NCBI RefSeq assembly: GCF_015752285.1
Contig: NZ_JADOUY010000002.1
Span: 434,001 to 498,000 of the forward strand
Reading direction: 5' to 3'
Length of the DNA: 64,000 bases
DNA from: Mycetocola_A sp015752285
Lineage (GTDB): Bacteria > Actinomycetota > Actinomycetes > Actinomycetales > Microbacteriaceae
Shown here: positions 16,690-23,457 of the stretch, piece by piece
How positions within the stretch are numbered: position 1 is the first letter of the stretch
Layout: each line of letters begins with the position of its first letter
The notes under the pieces: generated by a model
Told to the model about the DNA's origin: nothing
Databases searched by the model: none
What the model saw: only the letters and a program-made list of their open reading frames with translations
Translations under genes and position numbers: made by a program

Positions 16690-18792
16690 ATGAACACGGA
16701 CAGTTGGCCCGAGCCAACGCCAGAGATACAAGCCATCCTCGATGTGCTCGATGATGCATCCCAGACCGGTCCGACGCAATGGACAGCCCGTTGCCCGGTG
16801 CCGGACCACAACGATTCGCGCCCGTCCTTCCAGATCTCGGAGGGCGACGCACAACCCGTCGTCGTCCAGTGCATGGGCGAGTGCGACTTCGCGGAGGACG
16901 TTTCGCCTGCGCTGCGCGGTCTGGACATCCCTGCCGAGTACTTCGGCGGCGGAACTCAGAAGCTCCTGCATCGCGGACGCAAGAAGCCCGTCATGAAGAA
17001 GCTCCCTCGGGCGAAGCCTGTTGAGCAGGTGCCGCTGGAAGATCAGGATCAGCCGCATGAGTGGCACGCCATGCTCATGGCCGGGAAGTTTCCCAAGTTC
17101 CTGGAGTTCTTGACCAACGAGCGCGGTCTCACGACGGAGACGTTGGAGCGGTTCTCCATAGGCACAGACGGCGAGCGGATCACCATCCCGGTCCGTCCCA
17201 GCTATGGCGAGCGGATCACCATCCCGGTCCGTCCCAGCTATGGCGAGTGGATCAACGTCCGCCGCTACAAGCCGCACGCCAAGCAGAACAAGGTCCTGAA
17301 TCTGACGGGACACGGCCGAATAACGTTCTACCTTCTGGAGGTTTTGAAGGAGGACAGGTCTCCGGTCCTCCTGTGCGAGGGAGAGTTCGATGCGCCCCTC
17401 GCGAATCAGGAGAGCAACGGTCTGTATGTCGCCATTAGCGGCACCGGTGGTGCTGGCAATGCACCGCGCGATCTCTCGCCGTTGCAGAATCGCGAAGTGT
17501 TCGTGGCCTACGACAACGACGACGCCGGTGCCAAGGGCGCTCAAAAGATTGTCGACAAGCTCAACCTCGCTGGGGCCAAGGCACGCGTGCTGGACATCCG
17601 TGAGTTGGGTGTGACGGGTGACAAGGAAGACATCACCGACTGCTTCATGCAGTACGCCGGTACCGCGGAAGCGATCGTCAAGGAAATGGACCGCCTTCGG
17701 TCGGGACAACGTCTGCGGTTCGAGGCGGTCTCCGCTGCGGATCTTGCCGAACCGGTGCCTCCGATGAAGTGGCTCGTCAAGGGCGTGTGGCCGGAAGGCT
17801 CCTATGGGACGCTCGCTGGCGAGAAGAAGACGCTCAAGACGTACACCGGTTTGTCGTTGGCGTTGGCCGTAGCGAGCGGAGAGCCATTCCTCGGACAGTT
17901 CCCTGTCCCGGAACCCCGCCCGGTGTTGATGTACCTCGGAGAAGGTGGCGACGGACCAACGCGGCGTCGGCTCCAGACCATCGCAGAGTTCATGGAACTC
18001 GACCTTGCAACGCTCCCGTTGCGCATGGTCTACGACGCTGGCGACATCACCGGCGAAGAGTTCCTGTCGTCGTTCAAGCGACACATCGAGGAGGAGATGC
18101 CGGGGCTGGTGATCGTGGACCCGTTCTACGCTTTCCATCCTGCCGGGATAGAGGCTCAGAATCTCTACGACCGGGGCGCAATGCTCGCAGAGGTGCAGCG
18201 GATGATCCCTCCCGGCTGTGCGTTCGTCCTCGCTGACCACTTCCGCAAAACCGGTGGTAAGGACCTCGACCTCGACTCAATCGCACAGTCCGGCGTTGCA
18301 CAGTGGGCAGACAGCTGGATTCTCCAAAACCACGACACCCCTCCCCGCGTTGACGAAGGGCAGTTCTCGGTTGGCATGCAGTTCGGCTCACGGCAGTGGG
18401 GCGGGAGGCAGTTCGTCGTGGATTGGAACATCGGTCACATGGACGAAGACTCCGGCGAACACGTCGGCGACCTGTCTGTGTCGGTGCGTGCAACGGAATG
18501 GGGTGCCAAGGCTTCGACTTCCACGTACAAGTCCGACGTCACCGCTTCGACCATCCTCAATCTGATCGAACCGGAACCGTTGGTCTACACCAAGACCGAA
18601 GTCCGCGAAGCCGTCAAGGCTCAGGCCCAGGTCGGCGTCGCAACGTTCAACGCGGCATGGGAGGCACTCGTAAAGGACAACCGGATCGTGAGTGAGAAGG
18701 CACCCGGCAACGAGGGCAAAAACCGCGACCGCTGGCGCAGGTCTGACGTGGTCCGGGAGGCGCTTTCTGTGTCGGGCGGGAGCGCAAAATGA
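16690..18792 (+). CDS. Primase-helicase replication protein (CHC2 zinc, Toprim, RecA-like ATPase)
   Basis: A 700-residue replication protein of the mobile element. The zinc finger near the N-terminus has C35, H40, C61 and C65 (CPVPDHNDSRPSF, then CMGEC). The Toprim domain has E230 in LLCEGEFDA and D275/D277 in YDNDDAG. The RecA-like ATPase has a P-loop GEKKTLKT (377-384) lacking the usual second glycine, and a Walker B LVIVDP with D477. A winged-helix-like C-terminus follows. Such proteins open and prime an element's own origin, and a repeat array lies directly downstream. Residues 161-172 and 173-184 are an exact duplication. Confidence 0.85.
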   Translation: MNTDSWPEPTPEIQAILDVLDDASQTGPTQWTARCPVPDHNDSRPSFQISEGDAQPVVVQCMGECDFAEDVSPALRGLDIPAEYFGGGTQKLLHRGRKKPVMKKLPRAKPVEQVPLEDQDQPHEWHAMLMAGKFPKFLEFLTNERGLTTETLERFSIGTDGERITIPVRPSYGERITIPVRPSYGEWINVRRYKPHAKQNKVLNLTGHGRITFYLLEVLKEDRSPVLLCEGEFDAPLANQESNGLYVAISGTGGAGNAPRDLSPLQNREVFVAYDNDDAGAKGAQKIVDKLNLAGAKARVLDIRELGVTGDKEDITDCFMQYAGTAEAIVKEMDRLRSGQRLRFEAVSAADLAEPVPPMKWLVKGVWPEGSYGTLAGEKKTLKTYTGLSLALAVASGEPFLGQFPVPEPRPVLMYLGEGGDGPTRRRLQTIAEFMELDLATLPLRMVYDAGDITGEEFLSSFKRHIEEEMPGLVIVDPFYAFHPAGIEAQNLYDRGAMLAEVQRMIPPGCAFVLADHFRKTGGKDLDLDSIAQSGVAQWADSWILQNHDTPPRVDEGQFSVGMQFGSRQWGGRQFVVDWNIGHMDEDSGEHVGDLSVSVRATEWGAKASTSTYKSDVTASTILNLIEPEPLVYTKTEVREAVKAQAQVGVATFNAAWEALVKDNRIVSEKAPGNEGKNRDRWRRSDVVREALSVSGGSAK
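17170..17241 (+). repeat. Perfect 36-base tandem duplication inside the primase-helicase gene
   Basis: Bases 17170-17205 and 17206-17241 are identical, and the third copy begins GGCGAGTGG and then diverges. The repeat adds 12 residues (GERITIPVRPSY twice) between zinc and Toprim domains and keeps the frame. Perfect identity implies a recent event. Confidence 0.95.
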
Positions 18793-19113
18793 CCGGCAAT
18801 CCGACTCCGGGCCGGGTCGACTTGAAATTGGCCCTCCGCAACCCGACTCGGAGCGGGGTCGACTTGGAGTCGGGTTGCCGGCTGAATGCCCATGCTTCCC
18901 AGTGTTTACCTGCGAAAGCAACTCGACTCCGACCCGAGTCGACTAGGAGTCGCCTTGCTAGGCCGGAACACGGGAAACCGAGGTCGGGAGGGTCAACCCG
19001 ACTCGACTCGGTTTCCTTAGGGAGTCGGGTCGACTTGGAAATGGCTGTACCTAGTGCCCAAGACACAAAAACTGCAGAGCCGAATACACCCATACAGAAC
19101 AAGGAGAAATGCA
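18793..19113. repeat. GTCGAC-centred palindromic repeat array, candidate replication origin
   Basis: Four related units carry GTCGACT at 18816, 18858, 18938 and 19029, each followed by a TTGGAGTCGG-like sequence. Three are embedded in longer inverted repeats: 18838-18849 with 18867-18878 (12 of 12), 18917-18930 with 18946-18959 (12 of 14) and 18992-19004 with 19022-19034-like sequence (12 of 13). The array follows the primase-helicase gene. A plus-strand frame is open across it (18789-19124) but encodes only repetitive Arg/Ser/Pro-rich sequence and is not called as a gene. Confidence 0.6.
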
Positions 19114-19635
19114 ATGTCGAGTAACAGCAGCAAAGACCTATCGAGGGTCGAACCCTTCAACAGGTGCACAGCACATAAGAAGAATGGTGACCAGTGCAAG
19201 AAGTCCGCTATCCGAGGAGGTCGCGTCTGCCGATCCCACGGAGGTGCTGCTCCACAGGTGCGGGCGCGCGCTGAGAGACGGATTCTTGAAGCATCTGACA
19301 AGGCTGCCTCGCTCCTCGTGGAGATGATGAGCGACAAGAAGACTGCACCGGCGCTCAAGATCAAAGTAGCTCAGGACCTGCTGGACCGTGCTGGGATCTC
19401 CGGAAGGCAGGCTCTGGACATCAGTGTCTCGGAGAAGCCCAAGTGGGAAATGGTGGCAGAGGACATCCTCATTGACATCGAAGAAGACGATGACAACTTC
19501 TTCCCTCAAGGCATTGTCGATGTTGAGGTTGTCGAGGACGATCCCGAGGCTCTCGCCCAACGCGACCGTGAGGACGAACTCAAGGCCGTTGAACTGGAAC
19601 GCCGCCAGAAGCGTGTCGCCCGTCGGGGGCGCTGA
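19114..19635 (+). CDS. HGG-motif phage-type protein, possible small terminase-like
   Basis: A 173-residue protein. The N-terminus has a Cys/His cluster (C18, H21, C28, C39, H42) ending in SHGGAAPQV, followed by a helical segment with KVAQDLLDRAGI and an acidic tail. The HGG plus DRAGI arrangement is common in actinophage proteins, often beside terminase genes, and some are annotated as small terminase or DNA-binding proteins. If so it could redirect a helper phage's packaging. AAGGAG sits 7 bases before ATG 19114. Confidence 0.65.
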   Translation: MSSNSSKDLSRVEPFNRCTAHKKNGDQCKKSAIRGGRVCRSHGGAAPQVRARAERRILEASDKAASLLVEMMSDKKTAPALKIKVAQDLLDRAGISGRQALDISVSEKPKWEMVAEDILIDIEEDDDNFFPQGIVDVEVVEDDPEALAQRDREDELKAVELERRQKRVARRGR

Positions 19636-19638
19636 GCA

Positions 19639-19854
19639 ATGGACACCTACGACCCCACGAACGGTCCTCATCCCGGTCCCGGTCCCGACTGTCACTTCGG
19701 CGCGCAGATCGCGGTGGCGCTGTACTCCGCTCAGGATCCCGACCTTTGGCTGGAGGCAGAAGACCTAAAGCGGCGTGCTTTTGAGGCCGGTTATCAACGA
19801 CGGTTCGGACTGCGTGACGCATCTGGCACGGAGCCACAAGATATTGGCGGCTAG
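19639..19854 (+). CDS. Hypothetical small element protein
   Basis: A 71-residue protein starting 3 bases after the HGG-motif gene. The N-terminus is Pro/Gly-rich (PTNGPHPGPGPDCHFG) and the rest helical. No family is recognised. Its tight spacing suggests translation from the same message. Confidence 0.5.
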   Translation: MDTYDPTNGPHPGPGPDCHFGAQIAVALYSAQDPDLWLEAEDLKRRAFEAGYQRRFGLRDASGTEPQDIGG

Positions 19855-19932
19855 CCGAAGAGAGGGCCAACCCCTCACCCCTGTGTGGGTCGGTCCGTAA
19901 AAGTGCCAGAGGCGCCAATTTTGTGCGGAGTT

Positions 19933-19952
19933 GCCAAACCGTCCGGTTTGGC
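19933..19952. promoter_or_regulatory. Palindrome upstream of the serine recombinase gene
   Basis: GCCAAACCG and its exact complement CGGTTTGGC are separated by two bases. A further half site GCCAAAC lies at 19978-19984. The centre is about 56 bases before the GTG start. It could be an operator, a recombination half-site or a terminator for the upstream genes; it lacks a T-run. Confidence 0.5.
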
Positions 19953-19998
19953 GTTCGATTCGACCTCGAACAAGCACGCCAAACAGGAGGACAGCAAC

Positions 19999-20640
19999 GT
20001 GAACACGGTGATCGGATACACCAGAGTCAGTACTGAGGAACAGGGTCGGAGCGGCCTCGGTCTCGAAGCACAACGCGCCACCATCTCTGCACACGCCAAC
20101 GCCAAGGGCTGGGAGGTGGTCTGGGTCACGGACGAGGGCATGTCTGCCAAGTCGCTCGACAGACCCGGACTCCAGGATGCACTTCGGATGCTCAAGCGGC
20201 ACGAAGCCGACGCAATCCTCGTGGCCAAGCTCGACCGGTTGAGCCGGTCGGTGCAGGACTTTGCAGGGCTGTTGGAGGTAGCGAAGAAGCAACGCTGGTC
20301 GATCACGGCGCTTGACGTTGGTGTGGACACGACGACGAGTGGTGGTGAGCTTGTCGCCAACGTCATGGCTGCTGTTGCACAGTGGGAGCGCCGGACCATC
20401 GGTGAGCGCACGTCCGTCGCGTTGAAGGCGGCACAAGCTCGCGGCGTTCACGTTGGCAGACCTGCCGCGTTGTCGAAGTCCGCTGAGTCACGTCTGCATG
20501 AACTCCGCGCCTCTGGGCTCTCCTTCGCCAAGGTGGCTGCTCACCTCAACAACGAGGGTGTTCCGACGGCTCATGGCGGGAAGGCGTGGCACCCGACCAC
20601 CGTGGCTCGCATCCTCAAGCGGCAGGAGATAGCAGCATGA
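19999..20640 (+). CDS. Serine recombinase (resolvase/invertase family)
   Basis: A 213-residue small serine recombinase. The nucleophile is S11 in GYTRVSTEEQ, with the family's ILVAKLDRLSRS and GIGERTS-like (RRTIGERTSVAL) motifs, and a C-terminal helix-turn-helix (about 150-205). GTG 19999 is supported by a perfect AGGAGG. Proteins of this size resolve or invert DNA; here it may resolve dimers of the replicating element. It coexists with a tyrosine integrase, and its stop overlaps the next gene by 4 bases. Confidence 0.88.
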   Translation: MNTVIGYTRVSTEEQGRSGLGLEAQRATISAHANAKGWEVVWVTDEGMSAKSLDRPGLQDALRMLKRHEADAILVAKLDRLSRSVQDFAGLLEVAKKQRWSITALDVGVDTTTSGGELVANVMAAVAQWERRTIGERTSVALKAAQARGVHVGRPAALSKSAESRLHELRASGLSFAKVAAHLNNEGVPTAHGGKAWHPTTVARILKRQEIAA

Positions 20641-20870
20641 ATGAACTCGACTTCCGACCGAAGACGAAGGGCGTTCCCGCTCGCTTGATCCGCGTTGGTC
20701 AGGTCGTCATGGAGTCCTACGAGCACCCCTGCAAGGTGGTCGAGATCAACGACAACCCCGTCAGCAAGTACCGCATCATCTCCGCCCGGTACGTCTGGCA
20801 ACGCGACAGCGAGCCACCATGGCGACTCGGCACCTTCCACCCCGAAGCACTTCTCGAAAGGGCAATCTGA
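20637..20870 (+). CDS. Hypothetical small protein between the two recombinases
   Basis: A 77-residue protein, probably beta-rich, with LIRVGQVVMESYEHPCKVVE followed by further strand-like segments, reminiscent of a KOW or SH3-like barrel. ATGA overlap with the recombinase and TGATG overlap with the integrase show the three genes are translated together. The role is unknown. Confidence 0.6.
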   Translation: MNELDFRPKTKGVPARLIRVGQVVMESYEHPCKVVEINDNPVSKYRIISARYVWQRDSEPPWRLGTFHPEALLERAI

Positions 20871-22003
20871 TGGCACACGTCCGCACCATAGAGCGCAAGA
20901 CCGGCACCGCCTACGAGGTGCACTGGCGCGCAGGCACCACCAAGAAGCAGCGCACCTTCACCGCCAAGCGCACTGCCGAACGTTTCGCCATGAAGGTCGA
21001 GACCGAGCTTGCAGAGGGCAACAGCACCGAGCCCTTAGTCAAGAACGCGAAGACCGTCGCCCAGGTCATCGCGGCGTCGATGGCAGCGAGCAAGCCCGAG
21101 TTGAAACCGCGCACATTCCACTCTTACGAGTTGCTTTACGCCAACCGGATCTTGCCAACGTTCGGAAGCCGCCGCGTCGGCACCGTGACCCGTGCCGATG
21201 TGCAGACGTGGATCACCGCGCTTGCCGGAGAAGGACTGTCGGTGACGACGGTGCACCATCACTACGTCGCGCTGAAGAAGGCGTTTCGGTATGCACAGCA
21301 CGACCGGCTGATTACCTACAACCCCTGCGACGGGATCAAGATGCCGAAGAACCACGATGCAGAACAGTTCCAGTCAGTGTTTCTCAACGCAACACAGGTG
21401 GAGGCTGTCGCGCGTGAACTGGCGTCCTTCGCTCCGTACGACCTGCTGGTGCGGTTCGCCGCGTACACCGGGCTGCGGGCTGGAGAGATGGCCGGGTTGC
21501 GAGTGCGGGACCTCGACCTTGTGGCTGGTCACGTTTCTGTCCGTCAGACCGCGCAGCGCATCGGCGGCGAGTGGGTGTACGGCACACCGAAGTCTCGACG
21601 GTCGGTGAGGGACGTGCCGCTGATGCACAGCGGCACGATTGCCGAGCTACGCCGGTACAAGATGCAGCACCCGAACTCTGGCAACCCGGACGCGCTGTTC
21701 TGGCCCGGTCGGCACGTTGGGTCGAACCGGTTGGACTACAGCCGCGTTATCGACATGGGCAGCTTCCGCCGGAACTATCTACAGACCGCGCTCACCAACG
21801 CCGCGTTGCCAGCAATGCGGTTTCACGACTTCCGCCACACCGCCGCGTCCCTCTGGCTCGCTGCCGGCTTCAAGCCCTACGAGGTCAGCCGATGGCTCGG
21901 ACATGCCAACGTCTCGACAACAGACGGTATCTACGCACACCTGTATCCAAGCGACTACTCACAGCACGTCGCCCGGTTCGACGCGTTTGTTCAACGGGGC
22001 TAA
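20870..22003 (+). CDS. int: Tyrosine site-specific integrase
   Basis: A 377-residue phage-type integrase. The N-terminal arm-binding region and a SAM-like core-binding domain (about 60-165) precede the catalytic domain with R203 in TGLRAGEMAGL, H319-R322 in HDFRH, H345 in GHANVSTTDGIY and the nucleophile Y355. It would insert the element into the tRNA gene whose 3' half forms the att sites. The start overlaps the previous stop by one base. Its stop overlaps that of a convergent gene. Confidence 0.93.
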   Translation: MAHVRTIERKTGTAYEVHWRAGTTKKQRTFTAKRTAERFAMKVETELAEGNSTEPLVKNAKTVAQVIAASMAASKPELKPRTFHSYELLYANRILPTFGSRRVGTVTRADVQTWITALAGEGLSVTTVHHHYVALKKAFRYAQHDRLITYNPCDGIKMPKNHDAEQFQSVFLNATQVEAVARELASFAPYDLLVRFAAYTGLRAGEMAGLRVRDLDLVAGHVSVRQTAQRIGGEWVYGTPKSRRSVRDVPLMHSGTIAELRRYKMQHPNSGNPDALFWPGRHVGSNRLDYSRVIDMGSFRRNYLQTALTNAALPAMRFHDFRHTAASLWLAAGFKPYEVSRWLGHANVSTTDGIYAHLYPSDYSQHVARFDAFVQRG

Positions 22004-22593
22004 CGACGCGGCGGGCGGGGTGGTAGCGGGTACCGCCACGTGTCACGTTCGGACTCGGCGTCAGATTCCGTCGACCATTCGACTGTAATGGTGGAGTCGG
22101 ATGTGCCCATCGTACGTGCGGCTATGAAGGTAAGTGCCTCACCGGGTTGCACGTTCTGCCGCTCGGGAAGACCATGTGTGATCAAAGATTCGTGCGCGCC
22201 AACAGCCACACCGTATGCAGTGGCGTCGCCCGTGTTTTCGAGAAGATACTTGTCCCCGGAATGGTGCTTTAGCGACCAGGAGACTCTACGGGGCGGCTGC
22301 GCGGCGAGTACCGAACTAACTGAACTGTCATGTGTGGCCCGAGCGGCCATGTCTTCGAGTGCCTCCGCGATGCGCGACATGTTGTCAATTGTGAGGGCGG
22401 CGGCGTTCTCCGAGCGTATAGCGCTTGCCTCAGCCGCCTTCTCTGCAGACCTCGCATTCTCCAAATCTTGCTTGTGGCCCCGCCTTGTCAGGATTACGGT
22501 TGCCGCGACACCACCAAGTGCAACGAGCGTCGCGACCGCCTGAATAATGGTCGCAGTCGCATCCCAGTCCCACGCCCCGCCAGTAGTATCCAC
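22000..22593 (-). CDS. Hypothetical membrane-anchored cargo protein
   Basis: A 197-residue protein from GTG 22593. One membrane segment (about 14-36, TIIQAVATLVALGGVAATVI) is followed by positive residues and a coiled-coil-like helix (40-88), then a beta-rich C-terminal domain (100-190) with KYLLENTGDATAYGV. The topology would place the C-terminus in the cytoplasm. The family is not recognised. It is convergent with int and divergent, by 74 bases, from the DUF4145 gene; this pair occupies the cargo slot between integrase and attR. No clear ribosome site is seen. Confidence 0.6.
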   Translation of the reverse strand: MDTTGGAWDWDATATIIQAVATLVALGGVAATVILTRRGHKQDLENARSAEKAAEASAIRSENAAALTIDNMSRIAEALEDMAARATHDSSVSSVLAAQPPRRVSWSLKHHSGDKYLLENTGDATAYGVAVGAHESLITHGLPERQNVQPGEALTFIAARTMGTSDSTITVEWSTESDAESERDTWRYPLPPRPPRR

Positions 22594-22667
22594 GGACCCA
22601 TCGTGGCATATCGAGGGAACCCCATGACGCGGCGTCAAGTGTCGGCTCTTGGTGCCACACTTGGCCC

Positions 22668-23297
22668 ATGCCTTCACACACATGTGCCTATTGCGACCGC
22701 CATTCGAACATGACCCGAAGGTGGGCGGCATATACCGCGCCGCAGGAAGGTGGCCGTCGTCACTTGCAAGCTGCCTTCATCTGTGACTTCTGCACCCGCG
22801 CAAGCATTGGGGCGTCACCAGTCCGGTCCGGGGAGAAGCTCGATTATCCCGACTCAGCGACCGATCAACGAAAGGATGAGGACTGGAGTTGGCTCCCTCG
22901 CTCGGGCATTGCGCCCGATTTTCCGGACGTCCCCGAGACGATTGCGCACGCTGCAAAAGAAGCGCACGAAACTTCCAGCATCAATGCTCACATGGCCGCG
23001 ATTTTGATGGCTCGAACGGTCGTGGAGGCTTCGGCGAAGCACCACGGCGTAACCAAGGGCGATCTGTACAAAAAAATAGACAACCTGAAGGATCTGAACC
23101 TAATCCGCCCGGGTATCGCAGAGGCCGCGCACGAGATCCGCCACCTTGGCAACGAGATGGCGCACGGCGATCTGGAAGACAACCCGAACGGCGACGACGC
23201 GGCCGACGTACTGCAACTCATGGATCAGCTTCTAAATGAGCTCTTTCAGGGACCAGCACTGGTTGCCAAGATGCGCGCGCGCCGAAATGCGAAATAG
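22668..23297 (+). CDS. DUF4145 domain protein with N-terminal zinc ribbon
   Basis: A 209-residue protein. Two CxxC knuckles (C6/C9 and C39/C42) suggest an N-terminal zinc ribbon. The C-terminal helical part has the DUF4145 pattern AAHEIRHLGNEMAHG preceded by MARTVVEASAK. DUF4145 is often found fused to or near restriction-type proteins, so a defence role is plausible but unproven. No ribosome site precedes ATG 22668; leaderless translation is possible. It ends 75 bases before the tRNA 3' end. Confidence 0.75.
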   Translation: MPSHTCAYCDRHSNMTRRWAAYTAPQEGGRRHLQAAFICDFCTRASIGASPVRSGEKLDYPDSATDQRKDEDWSWLPRSGIAPDFPDVPETIAHAAKEAHETSSINAHMAAILMARTVVEASAKHHGVTKGDLYKKIDNLKDLNLIRPGIAEAAHEIRHLGNEMAHGDLEDNPNGDDAADVLQLMDQLLNELFQGPALVAKMRARRNAK

Positions 23298-23304
23298 ATT
23301 CGAC

Positions 23305-23325
23305 GGCGGGTTTTGGACGGGTTTG
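23305..23325. repeat. Candidate integrase arm-type sites, right end
   Basis: Tandem GGCGGGTTTTG and GGACGGGTTTG match the two motif copies found at 14119-14141, about 50 bases inside the right att site. Confidence 0.4.
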
Positions 23326-23352
23326 CTCTGTCCTCACTTGGGGAGAGCACAA

Positions 23353-23420
23353 CGCGATCCCTTTGTTTACTTGGTAGGGCGGACGGGACTTGAACCCGTG
23401 ACCGACGGATTATGAGTCCG
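23353..23420. repeat. attR: 68-base direct repeat including the tRNA 3' half
   Basis: Matches 13901-13968 at 63 of 68 positions, with the 47 bases 23374-23420 identical. Because the tRNA 5' half lies outside (right) and the element inside (left), the 3' half and its downstream 21 bases here should come from the element. Confidence 0.88.
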
Positions 23421-23448
23421 CTGCTCTAACCAGCTGAGCTACCGCCCC
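23372..23448 (-). tRNA. tRNA with CAU anticodon (elongator Met, or Ile2)
   Basis: A full cloverleaf: acceptor GGGGCGG pairing with CCGCCCT (one G-U), D-arm TAGCTCAGCTGGTTAGAGC, anticodon loop CTCATAA and T-arm with TTCAAGT. CCA is encoded. A CAU anticodon fits elongator Met, or Ile2 if the wobble C is modified to lysidine; which one cannot be settled here. It is the integration target of the neighbouring element, which has rebuilt its 3' half. Confidence 0.93.
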
Positions 23449-23457
23449 GAGCGGCGT

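Larger units (their letters stand above)
13922..23420. mobile_element. tRNA-integrated replicating element, candidate phage satellite
   Basis: About 9.5 kb bounded by 47-base identical repeats, the right one inside an intact tRNA gene. It contains a RHH protein, three unknown small proteins, an AlpA-like regulator, a primase-helicase, a palindromic repeat array, an HGG-motif protein, a serine recombinase, an unknown small protein and a tyrosine integrase, followed by two cargo genes. No structural phage genes, large terminase, relaxase or FtsK/TraB translocase is visible. This set (integrase, AlpA-like regulator, primase-helicase, origin-like repeats, small-terminase-like protein) matches phage satellites such as PICI or P4-type elements; a degenerate prophage or plasmid-derived island is the alternative. 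Confidence 0.8.

Noticed and set aside
18789..19124. 111-codon plus-strand frame after the primase-helicase
   Set aside because: It runs entirely across the palindromic repeat array and encodes repetitive Arg/Ser/Pro-rich sequence with no family features.
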